NCBI GenBank assembly: GCA_027946365.1
Contig: JAPEUQ010000005.1
Coordinates: forward strand, 1,240,001 to 1,304,000
Reading direction: 5' to 3'
Source of the DNA: Kalmusia sp. IMI 367209
Lineage: Eukaryota; Ascomycota; Dothideomycetes; Pleosporales; Didymosphaeriaceae
DNA length: 64,000 bases
Shown here: positions 1 through 11,418 of the stretch, piece by piece
Layout: every line of letters begins with the position of its first letter
How positions within the stretch are numbered: position 1 is the first letter of the stretch
The notes under the pieces: generated by a model
The model's database searches: none
Told to the model about the DNA's origin: nothing
Seen by the model: the letters and a program-made list of their open reading frames with translations, nothing else
Made by a program: the position numbers and the translations under genes

Positions 1-1258
1 CACAGGGTTCAGATCTGAGATCGGACTTGCTGTTGCCAGATTTCCAGCTGGCGTTCCCACATTCCTGATCTGGCGCCCCGCAAAATATCGGATTTGCTTC
101 AGGATCGCTGCAAAAGGCTGACCTTTCGCTTCTCCGTAGTGATCGAGAGCCTTCTTACAGATATCCTCGAGGTCCGTCAGTACTACATTACCACCGATTT
201 CGAGATGATCATCATGAAATTGAAACTGCCGCAGCTCGGGTATGTCTCCAACGAAGATAGATGCGCTATAGTGTTGCGCTTTGAACTTGATCTCGATCTG
301 GGTCTCTGTACTTCCTCCGATGATTTTCGCAGATGGGTAGGCACTCTTGATCTCTAGCAGCTGCTGCACTGTTACTGGTCGATACCACTTTTTCTTTTTA
401 TTACCGAAGGCTAGCGGTTTGTACTCGTGCTTCCGTAGCTGTGGCGGGAATATGAGTTCCGTGTCTGGCTTATATTCAATGAAACCCGGTGGTGTGAATC
501 TCTTGATTGGTTGCGAGTCACCGTCTACTCCTTTGCTCTTACAGCATCCTCCCCCATTCGCATTATTCTCCATGCAACATCCACTTCCTCCATTGGTTGT
601 GGCCTTTCCGCACCCTGTCTTCACGCTAAAGCTTTGTGCGGCGTCCAATATAGGTCGGTATCCGGTACAACGGCACAGATTGCCATCAAAAGCTTCCTCG
701 ACTTCGTGCTCGGAAGGCGACTCGTTGTTGCGGAGGAGCGCATATAGGCTCATGACGATTCCTGGTGTACAGAAGCCACATTGACTGCCATTCCCCTTCG
801 CTATTCTTTCCTGCGCTGGATGTGGCCTCTTCACATTTCCTATGCCCTCTACTGTGATTACATGTTTGCCGTCCACACTGACAAGCGGCGCGAGGCATGC
901 GTTTACGGATGCGTGGTATATCTTCTTCGTCGTGGGATTATACTGTGAAACAACCTATTTATATTGGTAAATTTGCTGTCGTGTGAATCTGGTATCTCTA
1001 GTTTGAGATCACAAGTGGCAAACATACGACTGTGCAAGCACCGCAACCTCCCTCTGCGCAACCCAACTTGGTCCCTGTAAGACCAATTCCCCTCAGATAT
1101 TCTAATAGTGTTACTTCGGGATCTGCCGTGTCCAGTACAACCTTCGTCCCGTTTAGGTAAAACCGCAGAGTATCATCGTAAGTAGCCGTCGCGGCGTTCA
1201 AGGACTGCGACGCGTCGTCCGACACCGCTGGCTGCGGTGAAACCAGTCCTGGTGCCAT
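1..1258 (-). CDS. Xanthine dehydrogenase, N-terminal part (runs off left edge)
   Basis: Molybdo-flavoenzyme that oxidises hypoxanthine and xanthine to uric acid in purine breakdown. Two exons are visible: 1258..1028 and 954..1, separated by a 73-bp intron with a GTATGT donor. Splicing restores an uninterrupted first [2Fe-2S] region ([19 protein letters not shown]), and exon 2 carries the second Fe-S block (CGFCTPG followed by [10 protein letters not shown]). A Cys/Gly-rich linker and the start of the FAD domain ([13 protein letters not shown]) follow. I chose ATG 1258 because the open frame further upstream lacks an ATG. About 394 residues are present; the FAD remainder and the molybdenum domains lie outside the window. 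The order of motifs is typical of eukaryotic XDH, and aldehyde oxidase is the only close alternative. The Aspergillus orthologue is called hxA. Confidence 0.95.
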
Positions 1259-1860
1259 AACCTCGAGGTATCGTAGGAAAGAGGACAAGAACTGGAGTCA
1301 AGAAAGAGTGAACAAGCTCAAGGGGGCATAAGAAGAGGAAGACAAGCCGAAACTTCGAGGCCGCGGTGTGGGGAACGTAAGCTAGATATGACGAGCATCG
1401 TGGACCGCGGCAAACAGCGATCTCCTAAGCCGCACAGTGCCTAGCTCTTAAAAAGCAAGCCAATAGTACAGGTGCAGTTCGTTCTTATCACGATGGCACT
1501 AACGGCCAGCGCCTTTGCGCGTAAGGAACTCGGCGACCGCCGCCTGTGACGCTTGGCCCTCGAAAGAGCCCCGCTCGCCACATGTGGTTAGCGCATAAAG
1601 CTGCTCTCCTAACCCACCTACGTATGATACCCGAAGGCTTAAAAACTAGATCCTACAATTAGCTACGTTTACAATACTACATAACCTACCTATTTATAAA
1701 ATATATTAGTTTAGTAGGGGTATAATCATCTTCATTAAACGTGACCTAAAGACGACTTTTAAGAACTCAGTGGACTTTTACAGTAGGCTGAGGTAGTCAA
1801 TGGTTATAATTAAAGGTCTTCTACAATATCAAGTTTAGCACAGCATCATATCTGCTCATG
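1259..1860. other. Intergenic, AT-rich tract upstream of XDH
   Basis: The first 200 bases form the XDH promoter side. From about 1640 to 1730 the sequence becomes strongly AT-rich with TA-rich runs, unlike the GC-balanced flanks. I see no gene, tRNA or clear repeat. Confidence 0.5.
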
Positions 1861-2220
1861 CTATGCTAGGATGAATGTTTCCTTCTGTAGTTTGAATTTA
1901 CGATTGCCTAGATGACCTTTAGATCGATCTGTTCTTAACATGTTTCCAAGTCGCGCACATTGTGCGTCATTGTTGAAACCAAGCTTCATTATGCCTCCTG
2001 TGTCTGTGTCTTTGTCTAATAAATACATGCGATCCGTAGACCAAGTATCAATAGTTTCGACGCGCTCATAGATAGGTAAACTCTCTATGTCAGACGGTGA
2101 AATATGAGAAGGCCGTGCGTTGCTCGGCTTGAGTAGTAGCACAAAGTCCGGGGGTTCCTTAAGTGCGATGCAAAAAATGCTTTCGTTCAAGTTCAGATTT
2201 TCTGGAGCAGTGCCCTAATA
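1861..2220 (-). pseudogene. Possible gene fragment, unrecognised
   Basis: The minus strand is open for about 110 codons here without an in-frame ATG near its 5' end. The peptide has a protein-like composition: a hydrophobic stretch (PPDFVLLLKP), then LPIYERVETIDTW and a DKDTDTGGIMKLGF segment. I do not recognise a family. It could be the 3' exon of a small gene, a decayed remnant, or a chance open frame. AT-rich DNA flanks it. Confidence 0.2.
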
Positions 2221-3213
2221 CGGCTTGAGCAAGGAGTTGTCTATGCCTGTGCAGTACAGTTGTCTTTCTGTCCCTCGGAGAAGATATCTTGTAAGTTTTT
2301 CCAAGAAAGAGATAAGCAGAATGCCAACGCAGTGATCTTCAAGGACCACGAATCAATAGGGCTTAGAATGAAGAGAATATAGGCTTAAACACATGGATAT
2401 TAACTCTGTTGGCAAGTGCCTTGACGAGCAAAGAGCAATTTATCATCTGGGAACCACGATACGGCAGCTGCATGGCTGCGAGACTGTATCTCGTTGTGCT
2501 CCTCGCCGTATCTAGTAGGTTGGGCACTTAGACGATCTGCATAGGAAGGGATGCATTGAATAATAAGCAAAAGCACAGATTGATCATACAATCTTTCTGA
2601 CATGAATGTCTGAAGCCTCTAGCCAGATCTGCCTCAACGATAATTATCTACATATCTTAACACACGGGACCAATATGTGCGAGGTCCATGAATCAAGTAC
2701 GAGAGAAAAGAAACTTAGGACTGTCTATCGTCAAATTCCTCCAATGTCCGTCTATCCTCGGGTAAAAAGTCGTAGAAGAGTGTCGCCAGCAATAGCGGGT
2801 CGAGAAACGCATGATGAAATAAGTCCCACAAATCTCGCTGATAGAGGGTATCGTGCGAACAGTTTCAAGGAACGTTTGGCTCATAATGGAATCGCCCTGT
2901 CGAAATATGCCTACAGCGAGAAAGAGGTTGTGGTGATTGAAGTGAGTTCCTGCCGCTCGAAGGCAAGTCCCAAAATGGCTGGTTCGTCCTGGGGGCTTGG
3001 GACCCAGTTTTCGCGGCGAATACACTCCTGGTTCATGCCAGTACCTTCCCATGTCGGTATTGCGATACGAGAATATCATTCCCCTCTCCAGCTCTTGAGA
3101 CATTCATCTTGGCCGATTATACCCTCATGTCATCGTTTCCCTGTATACAAATCCGCATATGTTCCACTTTCTACCTTGACAAATTGAAAAATCCCAATCC
3201 ACGGGCTGCAACC
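2221..3213. other. Gene-poor stretch with overlapping antisense open frames
   Basis: Long frames are open on both strands between 2606 and 3187, and none can be assigned. One minus-strand frame contains a protein-like run (FLDPLLLATLFYDFLPEDRR) at about 2730-2800 but is broken by a stop at about 2860. This looks like decayed or multi-exon coding DNA, and I cannot build a supported model. Confidence 0.3.
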
Positions 3214-3414
3214 TTACTTGCTAATCTTCTTCCACAAACAAGCGTCACACATTCCCTGACTCCTATTGACCACCACATGCTCCTTCTCCGGACACGGCAT
3301 CCCCAAACGGTTATTTTCTGACTTGTCGCAGTGCCGTAGCATGGCTTTACTGTCAGGCTTCGGTTGCGGCACCCAGCACCCGCATATATAAAGCGTATAA
3401 TAAATTGCGCACAT
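3214..3414 (-). CDS. Small cysteine-containing protein, hypothetical
   Basis: A 66-residue ORF starting at ATG 3414. Its cysteines are regularly spaced: CGC near residue 11, HC near 32, PCPEKEH near 46, and a terminal CDAC. From memory, fungal genomes contain many short uncharacterised proteins with this kind of CxC / PCP / CxxC spacing, possibly metal-binding or disulphide-linked. There is no signal peptide. A GTAAGG just before the stop could be an intron donor, so the C-terminus is uncertain. Function unknown. Confidence 0.4.
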   Translation of the reverse strand: MCAIYYTLYICGCWVPQPKPDSKAMLRHCDKSENNRLGMPCPEKEHVVVNRSQGMCDACLWKKISK

Positions 3415-5150
3415 CCCTCCTGGAATATTGCCGTTTGTTGAAATTAGTCGATTCGATTCGTCTAACCTGTAGTATTCGGCTCGAACCCTGGATATAGGAG
3501 ACCAAGAGTGGAAAATTGTCTGAAGGTTGCCACGCTCTTTAATCGATCATCCAGTGCGCGGGAGACCGATACAATATCGACACCGCCTACACCAAAGGAA
3601 GCGTTGGAAAATCCAGGACACAGCGGCACCCTTTCGCGCGATAAATTTTCTTTGCGAAATCAAATTGGCGGCCCTCGATGAATCCCTCGCGTCTGCAACT
3701 AGGGACACAATCAACCCCAACTGCTATAGCGAACACCAAACACCAACAGCTGGCAGCAATAGAAAAGAGGCGAGGAAGTTGAGCTGCAGTTCTGCCCGGA
3801 AACCTTTTTATCAAGGCTACACAGTCACTGCAAAAAGCAACGATGCGCTCGAACAAGGTTCGCACCGCAACGCAGAAGCCAGCCCGCGACAGCAACAGCA
3901 TGCCACAATCCAATGCCAGGAACGCAGATCCCCCCCTCCAGCGTGACACGAGCCCTGTGTCGTCCTAGGCGCGACATATGTGTCGGCAAGGGCGTCGCCG
4001 CGCCGCCTCTTACGACTCGACTCATTGATACACTCGAGCGCCCCAAAAGTAAGTATGGACTAGAGGAGCGGGACGCGGGGAAGCATCGCGTCGTTGCCGA
4101 ACGCAAGGTCACTGGCGGGGAAGCGACGGGATACGAGGGTGCCAGGTGGAGGGCCAGGGTGGTCAATGTGATGGGCTTTGGTGGCCTGAAGCCACAGCCT
4201 TGAATGACATTGTTCTGGAAGATGGTTCGACGGCGGGACGCACCACTATCGTCTCATTCACGGATACACCCCATCTGATGAACATCGAGGGCACGTACAC
4301 CTGGCTCAGGTAGGTTTGGGCCCGTTTCGCAGGGTGTGATCGGCGCTGGGATGCGAATACGAATGCGCATTCCCCTTTTCCATGTGTGTGATTTTAAGAA
4401 TGGTCTTTGGGCTCAGGGCGGGACGAGCCGAAAGGTAGTCGGTTTGATGGTGTTTGGTATCATGCGGCATTGGTGTCGATTCCGGCTCGGTGGGTTGCCC
4501 TAGGCCTAGATCGGTCGGGTGCATACCAGCGCTTCACAAGATCCGGCTTGCGTTGCTGTTGTGCGACAGCGACAGCGACATCGAAGGAGGAATGATAACC
4601 AGGTACGAAGAGGAGTGCTGTAGCGCTGTAGCGCTGTGCCTGTCACTACCCCCAGTTGCTCCACGGTGGTCCACTCAGCTGGGGCGCAAGGACGTAGCGA
4701 GATTTGGAGGCTTGGGAGGACGGCGCCACAGAGACGACAAAAGTAATCGTCTCTGCAGGATCGTGCACGCGAAGCAGGTCGAGTCATGTAGCATGTGCAG
4801 CATGGATCAGAAACAGCTAGGCATGAAGGTCTTGCTTTGGTGAGAAGAGGCGTTCGATGGCTTGCTTACAGGCCCGACCAGAAAACCCAAGCGTATCGTA
4901 CATTCCGGCAACTTCGGATCCAAGCTTCTATTGTATGCTGCCAGTGCGTACAAAGACTCCTACAAAGGACTCATACTTGTTCTCGCGAAGCTAGATCTAT
5001 ACCAAGAGCTTGAGGTATATTTCTCATCTATGAAAATTGATCATACGTTACAAGTCAGAAGGCATCCAGAAAGACAGCCCACAACGATATGAACACTTAG
5101 CACCACACCTCGGACGGTAACATAAGACAAGCCAACCATGCCAAAATGTC
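3415..5150. other. Unresolved region; one possible internal exon at about 4199-4310 (+)
   Basis: No complete gene can be supported. One stretch looks like an exon: an acceptor (CCACAG) at about 4198 is followed by an open frame reading LNDIVLEDGSTAGR, then IVSFTDTPHLMNIEGTYTW, and a donor (CAG|GTAGGT) at about 4310. Another protein-like run (GSKLLLYAASAYKDSYKG) lies near 4918-4970 on the plus strand. I could not connect them in frame and recognise no family. Short repeats of TGTAGCGC occur at about 4618-4636. Confidence 0.25.
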
Positions 5151-5200
5151 GCTTAACTCAGCCCACCATTTAATAGCTCAGACGACCAAGGTAAATTTCA

Positions 5201-5701
5201 AGTGAGGATGGACACAGCTCAGCTTACCACGATTTTAGCTCACCCTACCAGTGGTCTATGCTTTTTCCCTTGGCAATTGGTAGGTTCATCTTAACTCTGG
5301 TCGGGTTATCTACAATACGTTGGAAGTATCAGCTATCATCAGATAGAAATCCACGGATTTTGAAGATCAAATGATTTGAAATGATGATGCTTCTTCAATT
5401 TTTCCTAACATAGTTTCAAAGTTGATGTTGTTTTAAAGAACATATCGCAAGCAAGGATTATCTTCAGTTTCCTAAACTCAGTTGAGATTACATCTTAAGC
5501 TTTTGTTACGAAGAAATATCAATAAAAAGTTGAAGAAAAGTCAAATTTCTAGCTTTGTTTTGTCCTCAAAAACAGCTGATCCCACCAACGTCTAGCAAGG
5601 ACGTCCAGAGTTGAGATAGACCTACCGATTGCCAAGCAAAAAAAGCTTAGACCACTGGTAGGGTGAGCTAAAATTGTGGTGGGCCGAGCTGCATCCTCAA
5701 A
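5201..5701. repeat. Imperfect inverted repeat, about 100-bp arms, AT-rich spacer
   Basis: The segment at about 5201-5303 recurs in inverted orientation at about 5601-5701. The shared core includes TTTTAGCTCACCCTACCAGT and GGTCTATGC/GGTCTAAGC followed by a T-rich run and TTGGCAAT. The arms differ mainly by single substitutions, several of them C/T. A shorter, weaker direct copy of the core (CTCAGCCCACCAT ... AGCTCAGACGACCA) lies at about 5155-5192. The spacer of roughly 300 bp is AT-rich and has no ORF. This fits a degenerate fold-back or MITE-like element; clear target-site duplications were not found. Confidence 0.7.
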
Positions 5702-5842
5702 CGAACGCGTAATACATTGCTTTACATTCTCGCTAAATGCTCTCAAGCCCAACGTAACCAACAATGCCATACGCTCTAAATGTTCCGACGCCATGCAATA
5801 TGCCACATCTTGGCCGCGAGGCCCTTGTGTATATAACTCGAT

Positions 5843-8232
5843 CTAAATGTCAAGCTCTTCGCCCCCCCTCAACCCACTCGTAAGCCCCTTCATCCTCCTC
5901 CCCAGCAAATCATCCTCACTCGCTAGACTGACCAAACTCTTCCTTCTCCCCTTCTTCCCCTTGCCCCTCGCACTGCTCCCGTTTGCCCTCCCCTTAGCCG
6001 CCGTTAGCGGCGGACTCTTCCCTTTGCCCTTGGATACAGAACCCCTCGGCAACACCGTCATTTCTAGGGGCCTATCGTCGTCTGCCGAAGACGTCGTGCC
6101 TGACCGCTGATGGTGCCGCCCAGAGCGAGATTTAGCAAGTCCGTTAACAGCTTCGGCGAGCCCGGGATGTGAGCCGAAGTAATCGCTCCGTTCACGCGCG
6201 CGGTGATGGCGGTCCGACCCGTATTCGGGGAGAGGTGTAGGTTCGGCTGTTAGAAAACCTTTTTTTCTCATCCATTTCGAATGCTTGGTTCATCCATTTA
6301 CCGCACCTAGTGATATATTTCCAACCCTCAGGAAACACGCTCACGAACTGCAAGAATCCATGGCTAATACCGGGGATGAGATCAACATTGACCCAGTCCT
6401 GCTCTTGCCATTCGCCCCGTGCCCAGTCCAGCCCCATTTCTTTGCCGTACGTCCAGTCTGCCCGTTTAGCTTGGCGTAAACGGCCTGCGAAGATGACGGT
6501 GTCGTCGACAAGGGGATCGCGCTCGCCGGTCAACATCCATGTGCGGGGAAACTTTGCGAGAAGAGATTCCGGCGCGAGGAGCGGGGATAGGAGATAGTCA
6601 GTACTAAAGTCGGGGCGGTTGTGCGGGCCGATGTATAGGATGATCATGGCGCGCATCATCTCGGGTGTCAGGATGCGATCTCCAAAATAGGATATCATAC
6701 TTGACATGGCTAATCGTGTCTTGATGGCAGTGGGGGGTGTGACTGGGGGAGGGGGATATGATAGCGCATTTGATGACCTTATTGCATCGGGGGACTGTAT
6801 CATTTGGCTTGACACTACGCCATTGAGATTGGTGAAGGTATCGACTGGAGCCAAAGGACGGCTATCCTGGCCTGTATGCGCTGCAGACAAGCGAATAGCA
6901 GTCTGTGGAGACGTGAGCACCTTCTCACTTGTTGGGGTTGGAGCAGCAGACGCTGACTCTAGGATTTTGGACGGGCTCTCGTCCTCGCTGTCAGAATGAT
7001 CTGAAGCGCCTGGCGTGTTCGGAGCAAGATGTCGATAGTCGTCGCTCTTGTGTCGCAAGATGGGTCGATTCTGCTTGCGGGCTTTGCGGTCGCGGATCAG
7101 GGCCATTTGTTCATCAGTCATCCAGTTTCCAATGTTCATGTCGAGGGCCGGGTACATGAGCACCACACCGACCGGAGCTGGCAGCTGGCGTTCGCCCTGC
7201 CACCGCCGCGTCTCGGTAGACGCAGCCTGCAAGATCATCAACACCATGCCCACGGCAAGATTGCCGCCCGCCGAATCACCGCTGACAACAATCTTGGGCT
7301 CATGCTCCCCTGACAAGCCCATGCAGCGTCCTCTCGAGGCCACGATGGAATGGTAGACGTCGTAACACTCATTCAAGGCGTACGGATACGGCCACTCAGG
7401 TGCCTTCCTGTAGTCCAGACTCAGCACCGGCAACCCAGTCTTCCCCGCCCAGCCCATCAGCTTATCCTCGTGATTCCTCGGGTTCATGGCGACGAAGCCG
7501 CCCCCGGGGATATCCAGGACTACCTTGTGCTGCTTCTTGAGGGCCGAGAGCGGGCCGTTGAAGTACAGCCAGCCGATGACGGGGTCGGTATAGCTGCTCT
7601 CCTTGGGTCTCGGTATCCTGATCTTCCTAGGCGGATACCACATCAGACGCGGGCGCAGCAGGCTCGTCAAGGCGGCCAGATACGGCGTGGTGCCCTTCTC
7701 CCAGCCCACGCGCAGATGCTCGACGGTCAAGGTAGCGCGGACTTTGCGGACCTTTTCGTCGGCCTGCTCGGCGCATATCAGATAGTAGAGGCTGAAGACG
7801 ATGGACAGGAAGTCGCGGATGGGCTTCCGGCGGATGCGCATGGCCGACCAGAAGCCGGCATCGAGGGCGGTGGTGACCCATGTGGCGCGGAAGTAGGAGC
7901 GGCTGTAGAGGTTGGCGAGGGGTTCGGGGCTCTCGAGGCCGACCAGCTTGCCGAAATTGCGGGCGATGTAGAGGTAGAGCAGCGTGATGAGCACCGATTG
8001 CCAGGCCGTCAGCTTCTTGGAGACGAGGGCGGAAACGCGACGGATGAGCGGCGGGCCGTGACGGTCGCCTCTGCAACTTGTTAGCAGGGCGAGGCTCTAA
8101 TCCAAATCAAAGGAAGACAAGGAAAGAAAGGAAGGCGCACCTGTACAAGTAAACACTCCAGAAGGAAACCACGGCTAGCACCTGGATCTTTCGGAACTGC
8201 ACCGACGGCCGCCCCACGACATGGTCAATCAT
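5843..8232 (-). CDS. Alpha/beta hydrolase, HSL-like (arylacetamide deacetylase type)
   Basis: Predicted membrane-anchored ester hydrolase. Exon 1 is 8232..8141 (ATG 8232, hydrophobic segment VLAVVSFWSVYLY), then a 70-bp intron, and exon 2 starts at 8070. Exon 2 carries the oxyanion-hole block as PGGGF (usually HGGG), the nucleophile elbow GDSAG, an acid region GERDPLVDD and the catalytic-His block GISHGF. A long low-complexity Ser/Pro/Asp insertion separates GDSAG from the C-terminal lid. Near 6260 the frame changes: the conserved-looking tail (TPLPEYGSDRHHR onward) lies in another frame. A 55-bp intron (6247..6301, GTAAAT...ACAG) would bridge it, giving about 754 residues. Alternatively a one-base change in the A7 run (T run 6260-6266 on +) would, giving about 772. 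Substrate unknown. Confidence 0.85.
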
Positions 8233-8763
8233 TCTCTTTGGTCCTGGTTCCCAGTCTGCGTGTCCCGACACGCATATATAATCGCATCGGGCGTGAAGGA
8301 AAAGGCACAGAAGGCAGGAAACGCATCAGCCGTGGTCGTCCATGATTCCCGCCTCGTTCTCGCTTCGCCAGCATGTGGCAGGCGCAACCCGCAGGCATGT
8401 GAAAGGGAAAAGACAATGACGCTGCGCCGCAACCAGCCATAATCCCGGCCCCGTGCGCTAGCGGCGAGCTGCGTAACCTCTCTAATCAACCTTGCGGGGA
8501 ACGAAACACCAACCAACCCACAAAAACAGTACATCAGCGACATCCAAACAAATGACATAAATTCCAACGCCAAATTCATTAGCTAACGATACTTGGCTAT
8601 GTATACTATGCCAATCCGATGAACCCCAATCCTATCAAGCATTTCCATGCCCAAAACCGCGGCACATGTATACTCTCCCCCCTGGTAGTCCACTCGGTTC
8701 CAGTCTAAGAAAACCCTTGCACAACGGGCGACTTCGCTCATCGAGCTCAAGCAAAAGAGGTGC
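8233..8763. other. Intergenic
   Basis: Lies between two minus-strand genes: promoter of the hydrolase and 3' region of the HMG-box gene. Short open frames on both strands show no recognisable protein features. Confidence 0.5.
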
Positions 8764-10918
8764 CTACGAGGTTTTGCTCCCGCCCAATCCCCGAATCCAT
8801 TCGCCAACCTCGAACCCCACCCGCCTCAATGCCGCCTCGGCGAATGTTCCTTGGCCTCCCTTCGTCAGGGTCAAGCACCTGACTTCATCGTTGATCTCGA
8901 CAAGCTTGCCTCCATCCCTGCCTTCTCGGTCTTTGTCCGCGTCTTTGATGTAGATGGTGAGATCGGGACCCACGGTACCGCGCCAGAGTGTGGCCATCCA
9001 CTGCCAGTGGTCCATGGGTGAATACACGTCCTGGATGGGTATTCGAGATGCATACAAATCCGAGGCGTGAAGCTGGTACGTGGGCAGAATGAGGACGGGT
9101 TTCGGGCACGGAACGGGAGATGCAGGCGGTGTAGTGGAACCTTCCTTCATCGCTTCGTCCTTTTCCGATGATGGCGAGTGTGGGGAGCTGGGTGGTGCGA
9201 CAGCCGTAGTGATGAATTTGATCATCTCCTTGCTCTTGCCATGCCACTCGCGTATAAGGTCAAAGTACTCTTCGAAAGAGCTTTCGCCTTTCCCCTCCGG
9301 TTGCTTGGGCGGATCTGCGAGACGCGGGCTATAGTCCTTGTCTTTGGAGAGGAAGTCTTTCAGCCAGAGCGTGAGTTCAGTGACGGCGGCCTGGTCTTCG
9401 CCTTCGACAGCAATGATTCCGCCGCGGACCTGCACAGCTGGGCTGGTCGGACCGGGTTCTTTGAGCGGCGGTGTAATGCGACCGAGCACTTTGATCTTGA
9501 CCGTGTATGGTACACTCATTACCATTGCTTCTACGCTGCGGCTCTGGTCGTTCTGGCTAGGTACAAGAACATTCAAGTCGACAGAGCCGCGACGCGCATC
9601 ACGTGGCGTCCGGGGCGGAGGCATGGTTGCTGTTTGTGGAGGAGAGTTGCGCATCTGGAGCGGTGGAAGGGAACCGCGACGGTCGAGAGCCGGGTTATAG
9701 TAGGGTGTGTCCAGTCGACGACCGTTGGTAGTTGTTGGATAGTTGCCGTTGAACCGGCGCCTCTTCGTTTCGGGAGTTAGCGGGGTGTAGCTGTAGCCAT
9801 CTTCACGAATTGAAGGCGGAATCTGGATGTTGCTCAGGCTAGATGGTCCGACTGGGCCGCGGCGGCGAGCCGGCGACTCCAGACTAAGGTTGCTCATGAT
9901 GGGCGGCAAGCGGATAGTCGGAGAAAGAGATGTCGAGATGTTGGGCAGCGGCAAGGTCGGCGGGATGACACTGCCTGGATAAGGACTGGTGGGCGTCTTG
10001 ATACTACGACCTCCACACCTAGGACAACGATACTTCTCCACAGTTGTGTGTTGAACTGCTGAGTTAAGTGGCTTGCCCAGGCGACGTGGCTGGTAACGGT
10101 AGTCTGGATATTGCTCGTGATGTCTGTCTTTCTCTTCCTACGTGTTCGTCAGTCGAGAAGTTGGGCGCTGCATCTCGTCGCAACGTACCTGAGCTAAGTC
10201 CTGCCAAATTTTCTTCGCGTCGTTGCTCTCCGCCTTCCACTGTTCTCCGATGATTTTGGAAATATCGGGGTTCGGAAGTCCAGGGTTGGCGGCAACGATT
10301 GCATGCTGGTGGTGCTGCCGATAAAGAATAAATGCTACAAAGAAAGATGACCCGTTAGCCCCGCCCGCCAGTACACGTCCGCAAACAAATAGCGTAATTC
10401 TTTGTTCGCCACTGTGTCAAATCCGGACTCTGATATAGTCGCCATCGGAAATATAGAGAATAGTCGGACTTACCGTTCCGTGGGCGGGGTATCTTGGGCT
10501 CGGGTTGGCAGAGACAGACGTGCTCTCCAGATCCAGCCGGTGAAGTATTCGGCGGCGCTCTTGGGTCCGTAGGGCTGTCCCCATGCACTGATTCCACGCC
10601 ATTGAAGTCGTCATTAATGGGTGCTTCTCTCTTTCTCCTCCACTTTGGAGATGAAGATGACGATGCTGGTGAGGCAACATCATCCTTGCTGATGTTCTCG
10701 GCTGAGCTCGACGTAGGCGCAGAACGAAGCTCGTAGAACCTGCTACCTCTCTTGGATGATCGTGGAGACTTGACATCTTCTGCCAGTGAATGCGAAGACA
10801 CATTTTCACCGAGTTGCATGTTCGATCTGTTGTATCTCCTAGGGACGTGGTAGAATGTCGCGACGGGAGGAGACGAAGGGCGAGGATGAATTGGAGGCAG
10901 TACACGGCCGGCCAACAT
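8764..10918 (-). CDS. HMG-box (MATA-type) transcription regulator
   Basis: Three exons: 10918..10474, 10334..10189 and 10137..8764, with introns of 139 and 51 bp. They give about 654 residues. The HMG box (about residues 144-215) is created by splicing: KIPRPRN, AFILYRQHHQ, GLPNPDISKIIGEQW, AKKIWQDLAQEEKDRHH and YPDYRYQPRR. This RPRNAFILYR form is the MATA-HMG class that includes mating-type and Ste11-like regulators. A CPRCGG zinc-knuckle-like element, Ser/Pro-rich linkers and a conserved-looking C-terminal region (ITPPL, RGGIIAVEGED, ALRRVGFEVGEWI) follow. It is expected to be a nuclear DNA-binding protein; targets are unknown. It is not next to mating-type idiomorph genes, so I do not call it MAT. 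Confidence 0.88.
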
Positions 10919-11418
10919 TTTGATTAAGCGATCCTGCAGGCCGATGACGGCAGCAGATTTAGATGCGGTTTTTGAAAGCAGGAATCATTGTACCGTGAAT
11001 AGGAATGGACTGGTACAGTCGGACGAACCACCGCAATCGACAGCGCGCGTTCTTTGTATCTATTATGGGGCAGCCACACTCAGGCCACGCTCACTGTGAT
11101 GCTAAATCGCGGCTGAGCCTGTAATTTGGCTGTTCGAGACTGATGCGGCCGAACCGTGGGTGCTCGCTAGCCACGATTCTTTGTTCGCGGAACCACCAGA
11201 AGCGGCCAAGACAGACCCTGAGACATTCCAGCGCAGTTATGCAAGGAGGCAACAATGCCACGACGCTCCACAATGGCTGCACAAGGAAGCTATGAATGCT
11301 TTTGGGGAGCACGATTCCACTGTTGAGCAACGGAATGCAACCATCCGTTTGTCAAGCGTGCGTTGGGACAACCGGGTTGCAAGCCAAAAGGGGTGTCGAA
11401 CAACGGCTCGACACAAGA
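10919..11418. other. Intergenic
   Basis: Promoter side of the HMG-box gene and 3' flank of the SGNH gene, both on the minus strand. No feature recognised. Confidence 0.5.

Noticed and set aside
7350..8084. Plus-strand 244-codon frame over the hydrolase
   Set aside because: Antisense to exon 2 of the alpha/beta hydrolase, which has catalytic motifs in order; high GC third positions explain the open shadow.
8764..9780. Long plus-strand frames antisense to the HMG-box gene
   Set aside because: They are shadows of the spliced minus-strand coding sequence and show no motif of their own.
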